The notes under the pieces: generated by a model
Databases searched by the model: none
What the model was told of the DNA's origin: nothing
Seen by the model: the letters and a program-made list of their open reading frames with translations, nothing else
Part shown: one piece after another, positions 46,915 to 59,340 of the stretch
Layout of the letters: each line of letters starts with the position of its first letter
How positions within the stretch are numbered: the first letter of the stretch is position 1
Assembly: GCA_946894095.1 (NCBI GenBank)
Contig: OX335642.1
Location: 27,911,021 to 27,975,020 of the forward strand
Direction: 5' to 3'
Length of the DNA: 64,000 nucleotides
Origin: Incurvaria masculella
Taxonomy: Eukaryota > Arthropoda > Insecta > Lepidoptera > Incurvariidae
Program-made: the position numbers and the translations under genes

Positions 46915-47045
46915 GACACATGTTTGCCCTCACATCGCCCCTCCCCCTCCGCGCGTCGGACCGCCCGCCCCTCCCCCGGCCCCGCTCCCCCTGGTGTGAA
47001 GTAGCGCTACCGGCACACACCTCCGTGCCCGTCGGAGTGGGGAGC
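46855..47045 (-). mobile_element. Helitron H1, copy E (internal fragment)
   Basis: Includes the 44 bp identical to copy A, then CCGTCACGACAC, the GC-rich block CGGACCGCCCGCCCC and GGTGTGAAGTAGCGCTACCGG as in copies A-D. The termini are lost, and it continues into the endonuclease frame on its left. Confidence 0.8.
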
Positions 47046-47512
47046 GTGAGGTTTTTTTTCGTTACGGAATTTCTGGATTCCTATTCATTCCTGTTTATTG
47101 CCTATTTGCAACGATTTTGATTATTTACTTTCACACGGTATCGAAAGAAATATTTCTAAGAATAGCAAATCATATTTATAACGCATCACTAGCTTGTCAT
47201 TAATTGTATAGGCACTCGCATGAACTGGAAAACTTAATCGAAGTACGGAAATACATAATGGTAAGAAAAGGTGACTCGCGTCACTCGACTAAGTGTCACA
47301 TGTTGTTTAAATACATTACGAGCAAATTAGTAGTTTAGTAACTTAACCGAGTGTATAAATAAAAATACATGCACGCATGACATTATGGACAGCATAATTT
47401 ATAACACGTATATATGTTAAGCTTAAGCTTCATACATTTATAATAAATTTAAGCCATACGTTTTTAATTTACACCGTCGCCGCGTCGTTACTGTATGTTG
47501 AGCTTCATAAAT
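47046..47512. other. No gene seen
   Basis: AT-rich; no repeat recognised. Confidence 0.4.
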
Positions 47513-48540
47513 ATATACTATTATATAAAGAGGAAAGGTTTGATTGTTTGTTTATATGAACGGAATAGGCTCTGAAACTACTGAACCGATTTGAAAAAAT
47601 ATTTCACCGTTGGAAAGATACAGTCTATCCGACGGACATGTTTTTTAAAAACAAATTAGGGATGCTTACCAAAACTCCGTTAACGTAACCCTAGGTGCAA
47701 AAAAATTACCAAGAATGTTCCTTACATCGCGTGCGCTGCGAAAACTATTCACGCTAGAACAAAATGATGTACTACAGTTTTATAGAACACATTATTATCT
47801 ACAAAAAATGTCGCGACAGCATACATCTAACTATTATAGTTATGACACAATAAGTGTGCATTTATTTTAAAATAAATATTTAAATACCGCCGCTAGCAAA
47901 GGCTCTTTATTTGTACCTAGGTATTAATCCTTATCAAAATAAATGAATTATTATTTAAGACTGCTTCAATACCTTTATATTACTCTTTGAATTATTAGAT
48001 TCGGACATTCCATTCGAAATATATCACGAGTTTAAAAATTAGAAAAAACTCCGCTCGGCAAGCTATGCGTTTTAGAGTTTGTATGTAGGCGTCACTCAGG
48101 GGTATGCATCGATATGGGGTCGGGACGGATATCAAGGCCACAAAATAAGCTTGCCGCGCGGCGCATTCGCGCGGTCGGCTCCCTACGCCGCGGTCGTGTT
48201 CAAAATTAAAAAAAAAATATCCCAATAAATGACTTAAATAGTTTTTATGATTTTCGATTAAATATTTTTTAGTTGTAGGTGTAGGTAGCTAATAACACTT
48301 TAAGCTAATTATTTAGTGCAAAGGCAAGTTTTCTTTTGTCATTTTAAAATTCCCAAAAGGTCATGATCTCAACTTTCTAGAGATAGTTCCAAGGCCAGGG
48401 CATTAAAAATACGTCGAAATGGAGAATCATCATTAGTAACTGAAAATCGTCTGGCAAGTCAGAGAGAATATAATATATTTGTCAAAATAATACTTTTTTA
48501 AATTATATTATGCCCTTGCAAAGCCGGGACGGGCTGCTAG
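47513..48540 (+). mobile_element. Helitron, second family (H2), non-autonomous
   Basis: Starts near TACTATTATATAAAGAGG, followed by GTTTGATTGTTTGTTTATATGAACGG and ACTACTGAACCGATTTGAAA. It ends with GCAAAGCCGGGACGGGCTG then CTAG (48537-48540), followed by T. This is the common lepidopteran Helitron layout, but the sequence differs from H1. It is about 1 kb. The GC-rich patch at 48040-48200 may be an inserted segment. The exact 5' base is uncertain. Confidence 0.7.
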
Positions 48541-48947
48541 TTTATAATAAATTCAAGGCATACGTTTTTAAATTACACATTATGGCGGTTAACACTTCAA
48601 CATGAACTTCACTCTCACATCAATGTGAAAAACAACGAGCGACCTAAGTCAGACATATGTGAACATGTGCTTGACAGTGGAAGTAATCACTGGACTCGTT
48701 TCGACCAGATTCAAATATTAGCGATAGCAAAATACCGCCGCGTCTGGTCCGTGAATCATTTGAAATCTCAAAACACACACACTTTAACCTGGATGACAGT
48801 ATGAAGCTCGCATCGGCTTTGATTCCACTGCAGGCGCATCATTAAAGACAAGATACACGAACACCAGCCATAGGAACCAACATCGTAAGTTATGCGAGTA
48901 CGCAACCGTAGTTGTCTATGGTGCACCAACATTTCGAACTACCCTCA
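48541..48947. other. No gene seen
   Basis: Starts with a short duplicated phrase (TTTATAATAAATTCAAGGCATACG, also near 47439-47462). No other feature. Confidence 0.4.
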
Positions 48948-49179
48948 TTTATTTATTTATTGAGCATAAATAACCCTTGCGGGCCGTGCACATGTTATAA
49001 TACATTAAAATAAAATCATTACATTAAATTTACAAATTATTGAAAATTACAATTATAATTATACAAAAAATTACATTTAAATTAAATTCAATATTTCTTG
49101 AAAATCATTATTATTAAAAAAACTATAATATGGCAAAATCAAATGTTATATGTATTATAATAATTATTATATGTAAGTC

Positions 49180-49640
49180 TTAATTGCTATCAGAGTCATT
49201 GAAAAATTCTTCTAAATTATAAAATGGGTGGCACAATAAATATTCCTTCAACTTAATCTTAAAATTGGTCAACGTATTACTATTTCTAATCGATATATTT
49301 AAATGATTGTAAATTTTAACTCCTAAATAATCAAACAAATTCTTAAATAATAAACATTTAGGTCCTTTTTGTCTAAAACTTTCATTATTTCTTAAGTTAT
49401 ACCTTTGTACTTCTTTTACTTTTTCCAAATCTTCCTTTATCTTATGGATTTCTATGCATAATATGAATATATATAACGAAATTACGGTCATTATTTTTAA
49501 TTTCACAAAAAGGGGCCGGCAAGTATCATCATATTTCGCACCACAAATTATTCGAATAACCTTTTTCTGAAGTTTGAGAATATTATTTTTTACATTGCAA
49601 TTATTACCCCATACATCCAGTCCATACCTTAAAATCGATT
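49180..49640 (-). pseudogene. LINE C-terminal region
   Basis: The upper part, in a broken frame (about 49500-49630), reads YGLDVWGNN, LQKKVIRIICGAKY and TCRPLF. The following frame reads VQRYNLRNNESF, GVKIYNHLN, TNFKIKLKEYLL and EEFF. These are the usual blocks after the RT in jockey/CR1-type elements. The two parts are in different frames. Confidence 0.75.
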
Positions 49641-49663
49641 CTATTATATATAACTAAAATATA

Positions 49664-50115
49664 TTATTCGACAGATTTTCTAATTGTTCTAATAGCATAA
49701 CATGCACAGGCTATTTTATTTCCTATGTTATCTAAATGTGGTTGAAATGTCATTATATTATCAAAAGTGACCCCTAAAAATTCTGTTGCTTTACATTTCT
49801 CTAGTTCAAAGTCACTAGTGTCTGGCTCTTTATAATTAATAGATTTCTGAAAAATAATGTATTTCGATTTTGCTTTATTAAGTGTTAGTTTGTTGTTAAA
49901 AAACCAGTATTCTAAATTTTGTATACATATTCTTAGGTTTTCTACTAATTTTTCTTTGCTGTCAGCAACTGCTATTCCGCTTGTGTCATCCGCAAACAAG
50001 TAAACAGCACTAGACACGTTAATGGGCAAATCGTTAATAAATATTAAAAAGAGTAACGGACCTAAGACCGATCCTTGTGGTACACCTTTAGTGATATTCG
50101 TTACTTCTGATTTAT
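49664..50115 (-). pseudogene. LINE reverse transcriptase, catalytic part
   Basis: Reads KGVPQGSVLGPLLFLIFIN (motif B region), YLFADDTSG (motif C, with the FADD catalytic aspartates) and CKATEFLGVTFD (motif D/E). The frame is open from the MITE junction to 49664. The motif core is intact, but the upstream part is separated by the MITE. Confidence 0.85.
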
Positions 50116-50121
50116 AGACTA

Positions 50122-50667
50122 GGAGGTCGCGACAAAAATGGTAACGATAACGTAAATGGCTGAAACTGGGTTCACGGGATAAAGTACAAACCTCTGAAGC
50201 TAAATGTGTCAGTCTGCCTGTTCCAAGTGGTTGCGTTACGTAGATAAGGCGCCTGAAAAAGTAGTTATGGTGACAAAAAATACATATAATAAGGTAAATG
50301 GATGCAAATGACGAAGCATGAAAGTATCAATACATACTTGCTTAGCAATACAAAAACTGAACAAATCTTTGGTTGCATTTAGTAGTTATAGGCGATTTAG
50401 GTTACAGATATAACTTTAGGTATATTTAAGTATTTAATTAAGTAACCGTCTGGTTATTGTTGTATAATTAAGAGGTATCAATGTTTCCAGATAATCAGTA
50501 TATTCATCAGCAGGTACATACCAGCATCTATTTTATATAGCCAATCTAGAAAACGCAACCACTTGGGACGGGCAGACCGACATATTTAGCATCAGAGGGT
50601 TGGTCTCTAACATGTGAACCCAGATTCAGCCATTTACCTTATCGTGACCAAAAATGTCGTGACCTCC
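50122..50667. mobile_element. Long-inverted-repeat MITE in LINE
   Basis: 546 bp. Arms 50122-50236 and 50552-50667 are imperfect inverted copies: GGAGGTCGCGACA and (inverted) GGAGGTCACGACA at the ends, TAAATGGCTGAAACTGGGTT inside, and CCAAGTGGTTGCGTT innermost. No target duplication could be assigned. Confidence 0.75.
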
Positions 50668-51117
50668 CGGAATATTAGCTGTTGACACCTCGTTCCTTTC
50701 ATTTACGTAAGTCACTTCTACATATTGTTTACGGTTACTTAAATAACTTTTTAACAACTCCAATCGTAACCCTCGTATGCCATAGTACTCTAATTTATTT
50801 AATAGGATGTTGTGATCTACACAATCAAAAGCCTTACTTAAGTCACAAAAAACACCGGCACAATGTTTTCCATTGTTTAAATGGTTTAGAATGTCATTAG
50901 TTAATTTTCTGATGGCCATATTAGTGGATTTATTTTTTCTGTATCCATATTGAGCATAAGATAAGTAGTTATTGGATTCAAAAAATGTTATTAAACGACT
51001 AAAAATTATTTTTTCGAAAATTTTTGATAATGGCGACAATAAAGAAATTGGACGATAATTATTAACATCACATTTATCGGCTTTCTTAAACAACGGTATT
51101 ACCTTAACTATCTTCAT
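50668..51117 (-). pseudogene. LINE reverse transcriptase, N-terminal part
   Basis: Reads [45 protein letters not shown] and [13 protein letters not shown] (motif A, with the first catalytic aspartate). It ends at the MITE junction after [12 protein letters not shown]. It belongs to the same element as 49664-50115. Confidence 0.85.
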
Positions 51118-51283
51118 CCGCCGGCGTGTCACAGCCTACCCACGCATACAATCTTCGCAGCCGACGGCCATCAGTTGACATTTGACAGGCCGAATCCTGT
51201 TGAACGCTGCTCCAGGACACCCACCGTCCTGAGAAAGCCTGCGGCGCAGAGGTCGGGATATGTCGGCAAAATCCGATCCTTAA

Positions 51284-51644
51284 GGCTGTTCCGACCCATA
51301 TAAAGTTGTTTGCACACATAACGCAAAAAGCATTGCACTTTAAGCCACGAATTATTAATAAAAGTTTGAAATAGTCATATTACTTGCAGCGAAAAAAATT
51401 TCACAACTTCAGGATTATGGTTTTGTTATAATTTATTTAAATACGATTTTTATTTAACAGCGCCATCTAACGGTGTAAAACTTCTAATCGGCAATTACAA
51501 CGAAACCATTAAACCTGAAATTGTGACTATGTTTTCGCTGCAACTACTATGGCTATATTTAATATTTTTGACGAATTCGTGCCTTAAAGTGCAATACTCT
51601 TTGCGTTCTGTGTAAAAAAAAACATTGTATGGGTCGGAACATCC
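51284..51644. mobile_element. TTAA-flanked MITE, family T4
   Basis: 361 bp between TTAA (51280-51283) and TTAA (51645-51648). The ends are GGCTGTTCCGACCCATA and, inverted, GGATGTTCCGACCCATA. The arms continue imperfectly almost to the centre, sharing AACGCAAA, ATTGCACTTTAAG and TTGCAGCGAAAA, so the whole element can fold back. Confidence 0.85.
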
Positions 51645-51835
51645 TTAAGTGTTAACCGGCATTCAATTCGAGCTAGATTCTGGGTGCTTATATGACCATT
51701 TTAATTTAATGTAATTGTAATAATAATAAATAAACAGGTGAGAACTGGATGCAACATCTATGGCCGCGAGTAAAAAACAGACCTTTTCATCAAGATATGG
51801 CACGTTGAATTAGATCATTGATAGTGGGAGCGGCT

Positions 51836-52207
51836 CGTTGCCTAGTGACTCAGGGACTTGCCTTACATACTAGAGGTCTTGGTTCAAATTCTCGCCCCGT
51901 TTATGCACCACTTTCTTTCTCTTTCTGAATTGGATAAGTGCATTTCGTCACGAATGTGAGCTGCTCCATCGTGCATTCACAACTGTAGATCCCCTGTACT
52001 GTTTAAGCCCGCCCGGATTGCATTGCAAAATTATCGAAGCGGCAATTAAAAACTGTCCGTGTTTTCCTTCCAGCTCTGTGTAGCCGTACTCAAAAAGGGA
52101 AGGTCCTGGCATGGCACCTAATTTCTTCGGGAATGTGATGTATTAGGCTAATATCATAACGGTAGTTTTGTGGTATTAGCTAACCATGTCAAGATTGCAT
52201 AAAAAAG
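51836..52207 (+). mobile_element. tRNA-headed SINE, full length
   Basis: The A-box-like region is CGTTGCCTAGTGACTCAGGGA and the B-box-like GGTCTTGGTTCAAATTC. The spacer is CACTTTCTTTCTCTTTCTG, then CGAATGTGAGCTGCTCCAT, the body TAAGCCCGCCCGGATTG, and the 3' block AAAAAGGGAAGGTCCTGGC, CACCTAATTTCTTCGGG, with A6 at the end. Confidence 0.85.
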
Positions 52208-52963
52208 GTATATTATTCAAATGAAAATGTTTTTTCATCTGGTTTTGAATTTGAATAGATAAAATTATGGCTCGCCGGGTGTTTTTGGCGACCATCTTCC
52301 ATATCTACGGACAGAAACATTTGCCCGAACGATTTCACCTGCCTGTTACAAGGTTCAAAAGAAAAAAAAATCTAGATGACCTCTAGATTGTTCTACAAAA
52401 TATACTACGACCCTCCAAATCATTGGATGATGAAGGAAAAAAAAACATCCACAATAAATGCTTTTCTGGATCCAAACTGAGAAAAAACTTCAAGAAATAA
52501 CTACAGTTACATGTTGCTTCGATGTACGTACCCTCGTGTCCTTTGTCGCGATTACATTTTAATTTTCGCGCGAGGTTAAGAAAAACAATTTATGAAAGGA
52601 AAGCAGAAGTGTGTAACGAGAAACAGATGGAAATCTCTATCGCACGGACGCTCGTTGTCTTCGTAACTTTTCTCATCACGAGTTTTTACGAAATTTTCGG
52701 AAAATTAGCATTTTAGGCTTTCGCATTGGGCCCGATCGGTATAATGACACCCTTCTCGGCCCCAAAGTTTGCTTTGAAGGGGGAAATATTAAAATGTTGG
52801 AAAGCCCGCAAATACTTGCCGATCGGTTCGGTGAAGTGTGGTGATTTTTTATTGTATTGTTTTGATGTAAGTATTTTTTTTAACTGAAGTAAAGGTTGTT
52901 AAAAGAACCAACGATAAACGGCCAAATATTATCTTGGTAGAAATTGGTACATTTACGTAATGT
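52208..52963. other. No gene seen
   Basis: AT-rich; the frame at 52522-52716 has no motif. Confidence 0.4.
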
Positions 52964-53147
52964 TACGCTGTCCATCCGTCGGACCGTCCGTCTGTCCGCG
53001 GGCTGTATTTCATCAAATGTAATAGGTACAATAACAAAAAAGCAAACATTAGAAAATAATTCAAGAAACGTAATTTTGTTGTTGTTAACCTTAAACGTCG
53101 GTACTGAACCCTCCGTGAGCGAATCCGCCTCGCATTTGGCCAGTATT
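52964..53147 (+). repeat. GGGTTCCG repeat, copy 5 (diverged)
   Basis: CGCTGTCCATCCGTCGG, GGCTGTATTTCATCAAATG, GGTACTGAACCCTCCGTG and CGCATTTGGCCAG are recognisable. The start is missing. Confidence 0.6.
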
Positions 53148-53195
53148 GATGCATCATTCCTTAACTTTTAGATTTCATAGTAATTTTTGCCAAAT

Positions 53196-53231
53196 GTCAG
53201 ACTTCCCCTACTTTCGTAGGGGAAGTCTGAC
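53196..53231. repeat. Perfect 16-bp-arm hairpin
   Basis: GTCAGACTTCCCCTAC (53196-53211), loop TTTC, and its exact inverse (53216-53231). It is followed by two direct copies of GTAATAAAGT. It may be the fused ends of a small MITE. Confidence 0.8.
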
Positions 53232-56200
53232 CGTAATAAAGTTTCGTCCGTAATAAAGTATATATTATGTAACAATTTTTTACATGTTTTAAGTCCGTAA
53301 TTTTTCTCGAAGATTTTCTGTTAAATTTTCTTTAAGAGATTTACTAGTACATTTGTATCCATTGATGTGAATTTGCAAAAAAATTTTAGATGCTGTAACC
53401 GACACCGGGCCTCAACCGTAATATTTACGCGTATTTTCGGTTAAGACTTTGTCACCTCTGAGAGTTTGAATGACTGTCCAAATACAACAATATGTTGAAA
53501 TATTTTCGTCTCTCTTGGTCTACGATATGGTTAATGTGTTCAAAACTGTCCGCACAACATCCAAACTCGAATATTTCCCTATAAAATTTGCTATTTCAAT
53601 TTAAATGAAATGGTTAATCAACATGAAACAAGCCGAAACAATAGCACCGCCGACACAAAGAGAAACAAATTTCATCTGAAATCAGCAAACGCGTAAACCT
53701 CTGGCAGGTCGTGGATTTTAAAGTAATATTTAGGGTTTCGTTGGAAAAATAACCATGAAATTTACCTGTCCGTCTCAACGCAAATAATGAATGAAGACAA
53801 TGATAGAAGGCAATAGTAAACCCAACTTTTATCCTGTACTTGATAATTTATTTGCACGTAAATGTTCCTGTAGGAAGGACTGACGAAACAAATTAAGAGA
53901 GCACGATTGAGTGGAATTGTACAGCAGTTAAGAACAATGTGCTATGACCCGATTGATAAATTAGGTTTTTTTATTAACTGGATATGGATAAGGTAATAAA
54001 TATCACGCATACCTTTATGATAATAGCCCAACAAACAGCATGAAAACAGCTCTGAAAAAAATTGTTTTTCGTGTAGTATGAATCCATTATACGCGTAATT
54101 ACATAAACTTGCATTTACACCTGTCGTGGTAAACATAACAAAATACATTTATAAAAATAGCTAATATATTGTTTAATCTGTAAGAGTACACTTTTAAGTT
54201 GTTTCTCAAAAGACTTCCTACAATGGAACTAATATAGGTGCCAGGAGGAGATGGAGAACTTGACCTGAGCATGCAAGCAAAACCCTGTGCTCCAGAGCTA
54301 CGAGATGGCCAAAGGTAATAAGCACCCAAAATCGTAAAACATGTATAAAAAGATACATTCCTATATAAAAAGTAAGTGAAAGAATGAAGCTATGATGCCA
54401 CCGTAAAATACTTTTTCATCATACCCGGGGGTAAGAGGATTGATTGTATGTATGTATGTAAATAAAATATTATATAAATGATATTGTTTTATTTCCCATC
54501 ATATTACCCATATTGGGTTTACCATATCACATTCAATAAACAATAGAACATCACAATTAAAGTGAAAAAAAAAACAAAAGCAACACAAATTATAGAGTTC
54601 CACAGAGTAAAAATTATAAAAATAAACAATTTAGGATAGGTGTTCTCTTTTTTTCTGATTTTGATAGCATGTTTACTTTTAAACAAATTAACAAGTTTAA
54701 TGTTTAGCAATTGCAATATACAATTGGATTAGCAATATGTCAATTATTAACAAATATGTAATTATTTTGCTTCTTCAAAAAATACTTGTCGTTGATAACT
54801 CAAGTAAGTTTGTAAAGGTATTTTACTTATAGACCCATTCACATAACACAGATTCGTTCATATTGGCGCTTTACAAATGAATATGAAACTAACGATAAAA
54901 AAACATATCGTTTCACAAATTAAAATTGTTTCGAACCAACGAGACCCTGCAGAGACAGCCATTCGCATTAAATACATCTCTCTTGTTTGTGTAAATGAAG
55001 CGAACTGAAACTCTGAAACAGCCGCGCGATAAGGTGCCGCCGCATTTGTCGTGAATTTCAGGGCCCTATTATGAGGCCAACTCGTTTCGGACGATAATCA
55101 CCTAGTTGCGGTGGTATTATTTATGTAGCGAGACGGTGGCGGTCCGTTTTGAGGTGGCAATAATGGCGGATAGGGATTGTCGAAAACGCCTATGTGTTTG
55201 AAAATAATGGTCACGAAAGACGTGCACATAGGTGGTAGGGTTCAAAGTTTCTTTAATATTAAATCGGCATGAAAATATGAAAATGAAGACGGAGCCCATG
55301 TGAGGCTCCAAAACGTTGAGCAGCACGTCCTGATCCTCACACGCGCGGTAAGCCGTCAAACTAAATATTCTAGTTAAGTCTTAAAATATTAATATGAAAA
55401 TATAAGTTAGAATTATTAGGAAATATATGTTTTTTTTTCAGAAACTACCGTCATCTCTGTCGTCCGATATATTTTCCCATTAAACCTTCGATTGAAATTT
55501 TCAGAATTACAATTCGACGCAATTCTCAACCAATTTTCATGAAATTATGTGAGCAGAATAAATAGATATAGATTTTCTTAGACGAACCAGTTTTCGTTGT
55601 TTTTATTAACGTTTTACGCTGATATTAAAATCGATCGTTGTCCAGCATTATAGGTCTAGTTGTTAACGCTATCTCGATCCTTTTCCTATTTCCTTAACAT
55701 ATATTTGACAGCATCCTCTAGCCTGAAATAGATGGCAATTTCATTTTTAAAGTATTGCGATCACGTAATCCTAGCAAGTGCTTTAGATATGTCCCTGACC
55801 ACCAGCGCAGTGCGGAGTGTTCGGTAACACGATACAGCACTAGTCATATAAGTTTGTTCTGTCTCCGTGACAGTAAGGCCGAAATTCATAGCAGCAGCTC
55901 GGCGCTATTATATGTCCATCGAGAGAGACGTGAATGGCTAACGGTCGCAGAAAGGAATATCAACGTTAATATGAGGTATATGTTTGATTTACTTAACACG
56001 TTACTTTCTCTTTTAATCAAATCCTGTTAATAAAAAACTCAGATCGCCCTCTGAATAGTTATATAATTTTGTGTCCTTTTCATTGGCATGCATCTTCAAA
56101 TTCGAGGGAAAAGGACAAATCATTGTTTAACTAGGATGATCTGGGTTTATTAGTAACCAGGTGTATGTTTATGTCTCTTTCTGGAACTGTATATATGTAA

Positions 56201-58511
56201 GATTTTCTTGTTAACATTGTTGAATAAAAACTTAAACCACTACCGCTCATAAGTAGACAATTTTTCGATCACAATTTTTCATTACCTACGTTTTGCCAGA
56301 CGGCATAATCACATAATACTTACTCTGCTCCTTCTAAATACTGCCTACTCCTACGCATGCTCTGAAACACGCTATTTTCGAATAGCACGGTACTTGATAT
56401 TTCAACTTTGAAAAAATACGAGTATTATTAATTGCATTTATTTTACCGTTTGTTTTACAATATGATAAATAATGTCGAACTTAACAATTTTTAAAATGAA
56501 TCTGGATAAAATTATAATTTGAACATTTCTTGGATCAAGCGACGTACTAGCTTAGTAAGATAAAGTATATTTATTAATATAAATATTGTTTTTAACCGAG
56601 TAAAACATTTTTTTTATATTTATATTTTCTTTAAAATTATTTTATCAACAAAAAAAACCTACAATAAGGTGCAGTTCAATTTGCAGCTTATAAATAGTGT
56701 CGATCAATAAGCAAATCAAATTGAGTTCTTGATTCAAATTGATTGACTTTAAAAAATCAATCAGTCAAAACTGTTCCCATATCCGCTCGGCTCTATGAAT
56801 ATGGTCTTGAACTATGTTGAGCAGGACGTTCAAAATGGTGGCACAAAATATCAAGTGGCATTGCCACTTCTCGGTCGTGGTGGATTGCCTTACTGTTGGA
56901 GTACATGAAAGTGGCACATTTTCTTTTATTGGGTCATTGTTTGTTGCTCGCGTGTTTCGTGTCGTACAAGTGCGGTCGCAAGGGAGTTGCAAAACTTCTC
57001 TCGTTAGTCTTGCAATCAGGGAGTTTAGTTGTGCTCTGTTTACAAACATTTGCAACATAAACACATTAATAGAGATCATGGAAAAAATTGCCTAGGCCAA
57101 AAACAACGGCAAAAATATAACGGTATGATCCCATTTGCGAACAACCAAAACTAATATTGGGTGCGGAGATGTGATATTCTACATAATTTATCGAATTTAG
57201 GAAAAAAACATAGCTGACGTGGAATGAAAAAATGTGCGCTTAGAAACAAAGTACTTTCGAATCCTACTGTTGCCCTCGCTGTTGCCCCTGATTTTTCTGA
57301 AGCTCTTTTTGAAAATACGAAAATAAAAACATTCTAACTACTAGTGAAAGTATTTTATGTAAATAATAGTTGGTTCGGTTGAAGTCATTGAAAACATTTT
57401 CGCAAGATTTGAAACAAACAAACAAATATGCAGCGTGAAGGCTTCCCTTTATATCGTATCATTTTTTTCGTAAAATTACGAGGAAGTAACATTTTTTGTT
57501 TTCTCAAAACTTTTAGAATTACATTTTATTAATTTTTACAACATTTTACATATTTTAAAGTAGTGGCCGCGTTGTCATGACACCCGTAAATTATAATATA
57601 TATATTTATTATGGTTAAAACTCAAGTGCAAACTATTTTTTTATCAAGGGTTATTAAGTTTATGTAGTTATATCTATGTTCAGTGCACGACTAAGGAGTT
57701 GATAGTAAGAGAAAAGTAGGACTTCAACCGATTTTTTTTACCAACCAAAATAGATAAATGTGGGGAAGGTTTTTTATAACACTAAACTCGAAATTAGTAC
57801 ATTCAAAACGGTTTTGCCTGGAAAATCTTAGTTTCGAAAAATCGGTCTCCAACCATACATTTTGTATAGTATTGCATTAAAATTTTACAAGTTTGCCTTC
57901 ATGCGAATCCTTATCCACCCTATATTATTGCACTAGTCAATATTGTCACTAATAAAGAACGAATTCTGTAAAGTAATGTTAAACGACAAACTAAAGGAAA
58001 GTGATGATTTGATTTTTGGTTTTAAAAAAATCAGTCACTTAACTCAGTTGATTTCTATTCCGCTATTATAAGCACACTTAAAAAATACACCTGTACATCT
58101 AATGTGGTCTTTTGTTTTCCATCCGTAAAATGTACCCTTTTCCGCTAGTACAAATCGACCCGTACATTTGCAATACATTCGAAACGTTCTCACTCCTTCC
58201 AGCCCGAATGAATGGGGCGACGCGAGAGTTTTGTGCGAATGTCACTCGGCGAGATAATTAAATCAGCCGAAGCATCCATCACCGCCCGCGGCGCTTTCAA
58301 CCGCTCCGAAAGTATTCAGACCGTAGCTCATTGTGGCCGATTTCAGTTCGTTTCGTCGATTTCGTGATTGAAATGTTCAAACCTTGTGTTGTCATATTTC
58401 GACGTCACAAGCTCTTACGGCATTCGATTCGTCTGTCTATCTCTTTTTTCCGCTTTTAACTTGAGAATTGACATCGGCTATTTTAAAGCGGTTATATCTA
58501 CGTAGATAAAC
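53232..58511. other. No gene recognised (5.3 kb)
   Basis: The largest stretch without recognised repeats or genes. Frames at 55755-56030, 56765-57095 (both strands) and others have no known domain. A (GTAT)n run lies at 54441-54462, and a dispersed block at 57925-58005 resembles 26981-27068. Unlisted host exons cannot be excluded without splicing evidence. Confidence 0.4.
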
Positions 58512-58582
58512 TCAAGTGGCAGTGGGCAGGCCAAGTGTGTCGCAGCCTACGTCCAGCAGTGGACAGCAAAAGGCTGTAGAAG
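58512..58582 (+). pseudogene. LINE C-terminal/3' scrap
   Basis: The frame KWQWAGQVCRSLRPAVDSKR and the DNA phrase CTACGTCCAGCAGTGGACAG resemble the very end of lepidopteran LINE coding sequence and 3' tail. Only about 70 bp remain. Confidence 0.5.
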
Positions 58583-58797
58583 TATAGTTTTAATATAACT
58601 GGCTAAAACCACACCTATAGTGCCTTTATTTGTAATGATTAAGCCAAACTGGTCATTAATTTTATAAGTAGAAATTTTACGACAAACATAGTTTAAAGTG
58701 TCCAAGAGCACTCTTCAAAAAACAATGAGTAACAAATAAAAATACAAAATTATTGTGATCACCTATGTAGGTTTTATCAGTCAGCGCTTTGTAACTT

Positions 58798-58954
58798 TAA
58801 GGGTCTCTTCCACCAAGTACTGATTTGCTTAATGCTCACATTAAAGGGCTTTTCTTACCATCTCGCAATAGATACCAGTAAAAGATAATCAGCACTTTAG
58901 TAATAAAGGCCCTTTTAGTGTCAATTAAAATAAATCAGCACTGGTGAAAACCAA
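58798..58954. mobile_element. Small MITE with inverted ends
   Basis: TTCCACCAAGTACTGATTT near the left end matches the inverted right end (TTTCACCAGTGCTGATTT), and AAAGGGC recurs in both arms. About 157 bp. Target duplication not determined. Confidence 0.55.
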
Positions 58955-59340
58955 GCTAAATGTTTCAGACAAACAAAAAGTTAATGAATCGCCGTATTCT
59001 TCGACTGAATTATAAAATTGATCCAGCACACTTATAAATATTTTAATGAAATCCAGTAGAAATTTCCCTTTCACCCCTTCGCAGACAGCTCGACCGAAAA
59101 TTAATATTGTCTTATTAAATTTAGTTGAACTGCGTATCAATTTCAAAGTCATTTATCTTCTTAACCGTTGAAATTCAAATGACGGATTAAATAATTAGGG
59201 TCAAAATTAATTAAAACTGACACCTAAATTAACCTTCTGGAAAATAATATAGGAAATACTTTAACTAGGCATAGTCATAAATTGATAAATTCATTTAATT
59301 TTATTAAATTAATACGAATTCACTAAAATCAACAATTTTC
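58955..59340. other. No gene seen
   Basis: AT-rich. A 75-codon minus frame at 58925-59152 has no motif. Confidence 0.4.

Larger units (their letters stand above)
48948..51120 (-). mobile_element. LINE relic, jockey/CR1-type, 5'-truncated
   Basis: On the minus strand: the start is cut within the reverse transcriptase (about 51120), followed by RT motifs, a MITE (50122-50667), the RT catalytic part, the post-RT domain, a stop near 49180, a roughly 200-bp AT-rich 3' UTR and a tail CAATAAATAAATAAAT ending at about 48950. The 5' truncation and simple-repeat tail are the usual marks of target-primed retrotransposition. Coding is broken by the MITE and at least one frame break near 49640. Confidence 0.85.
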
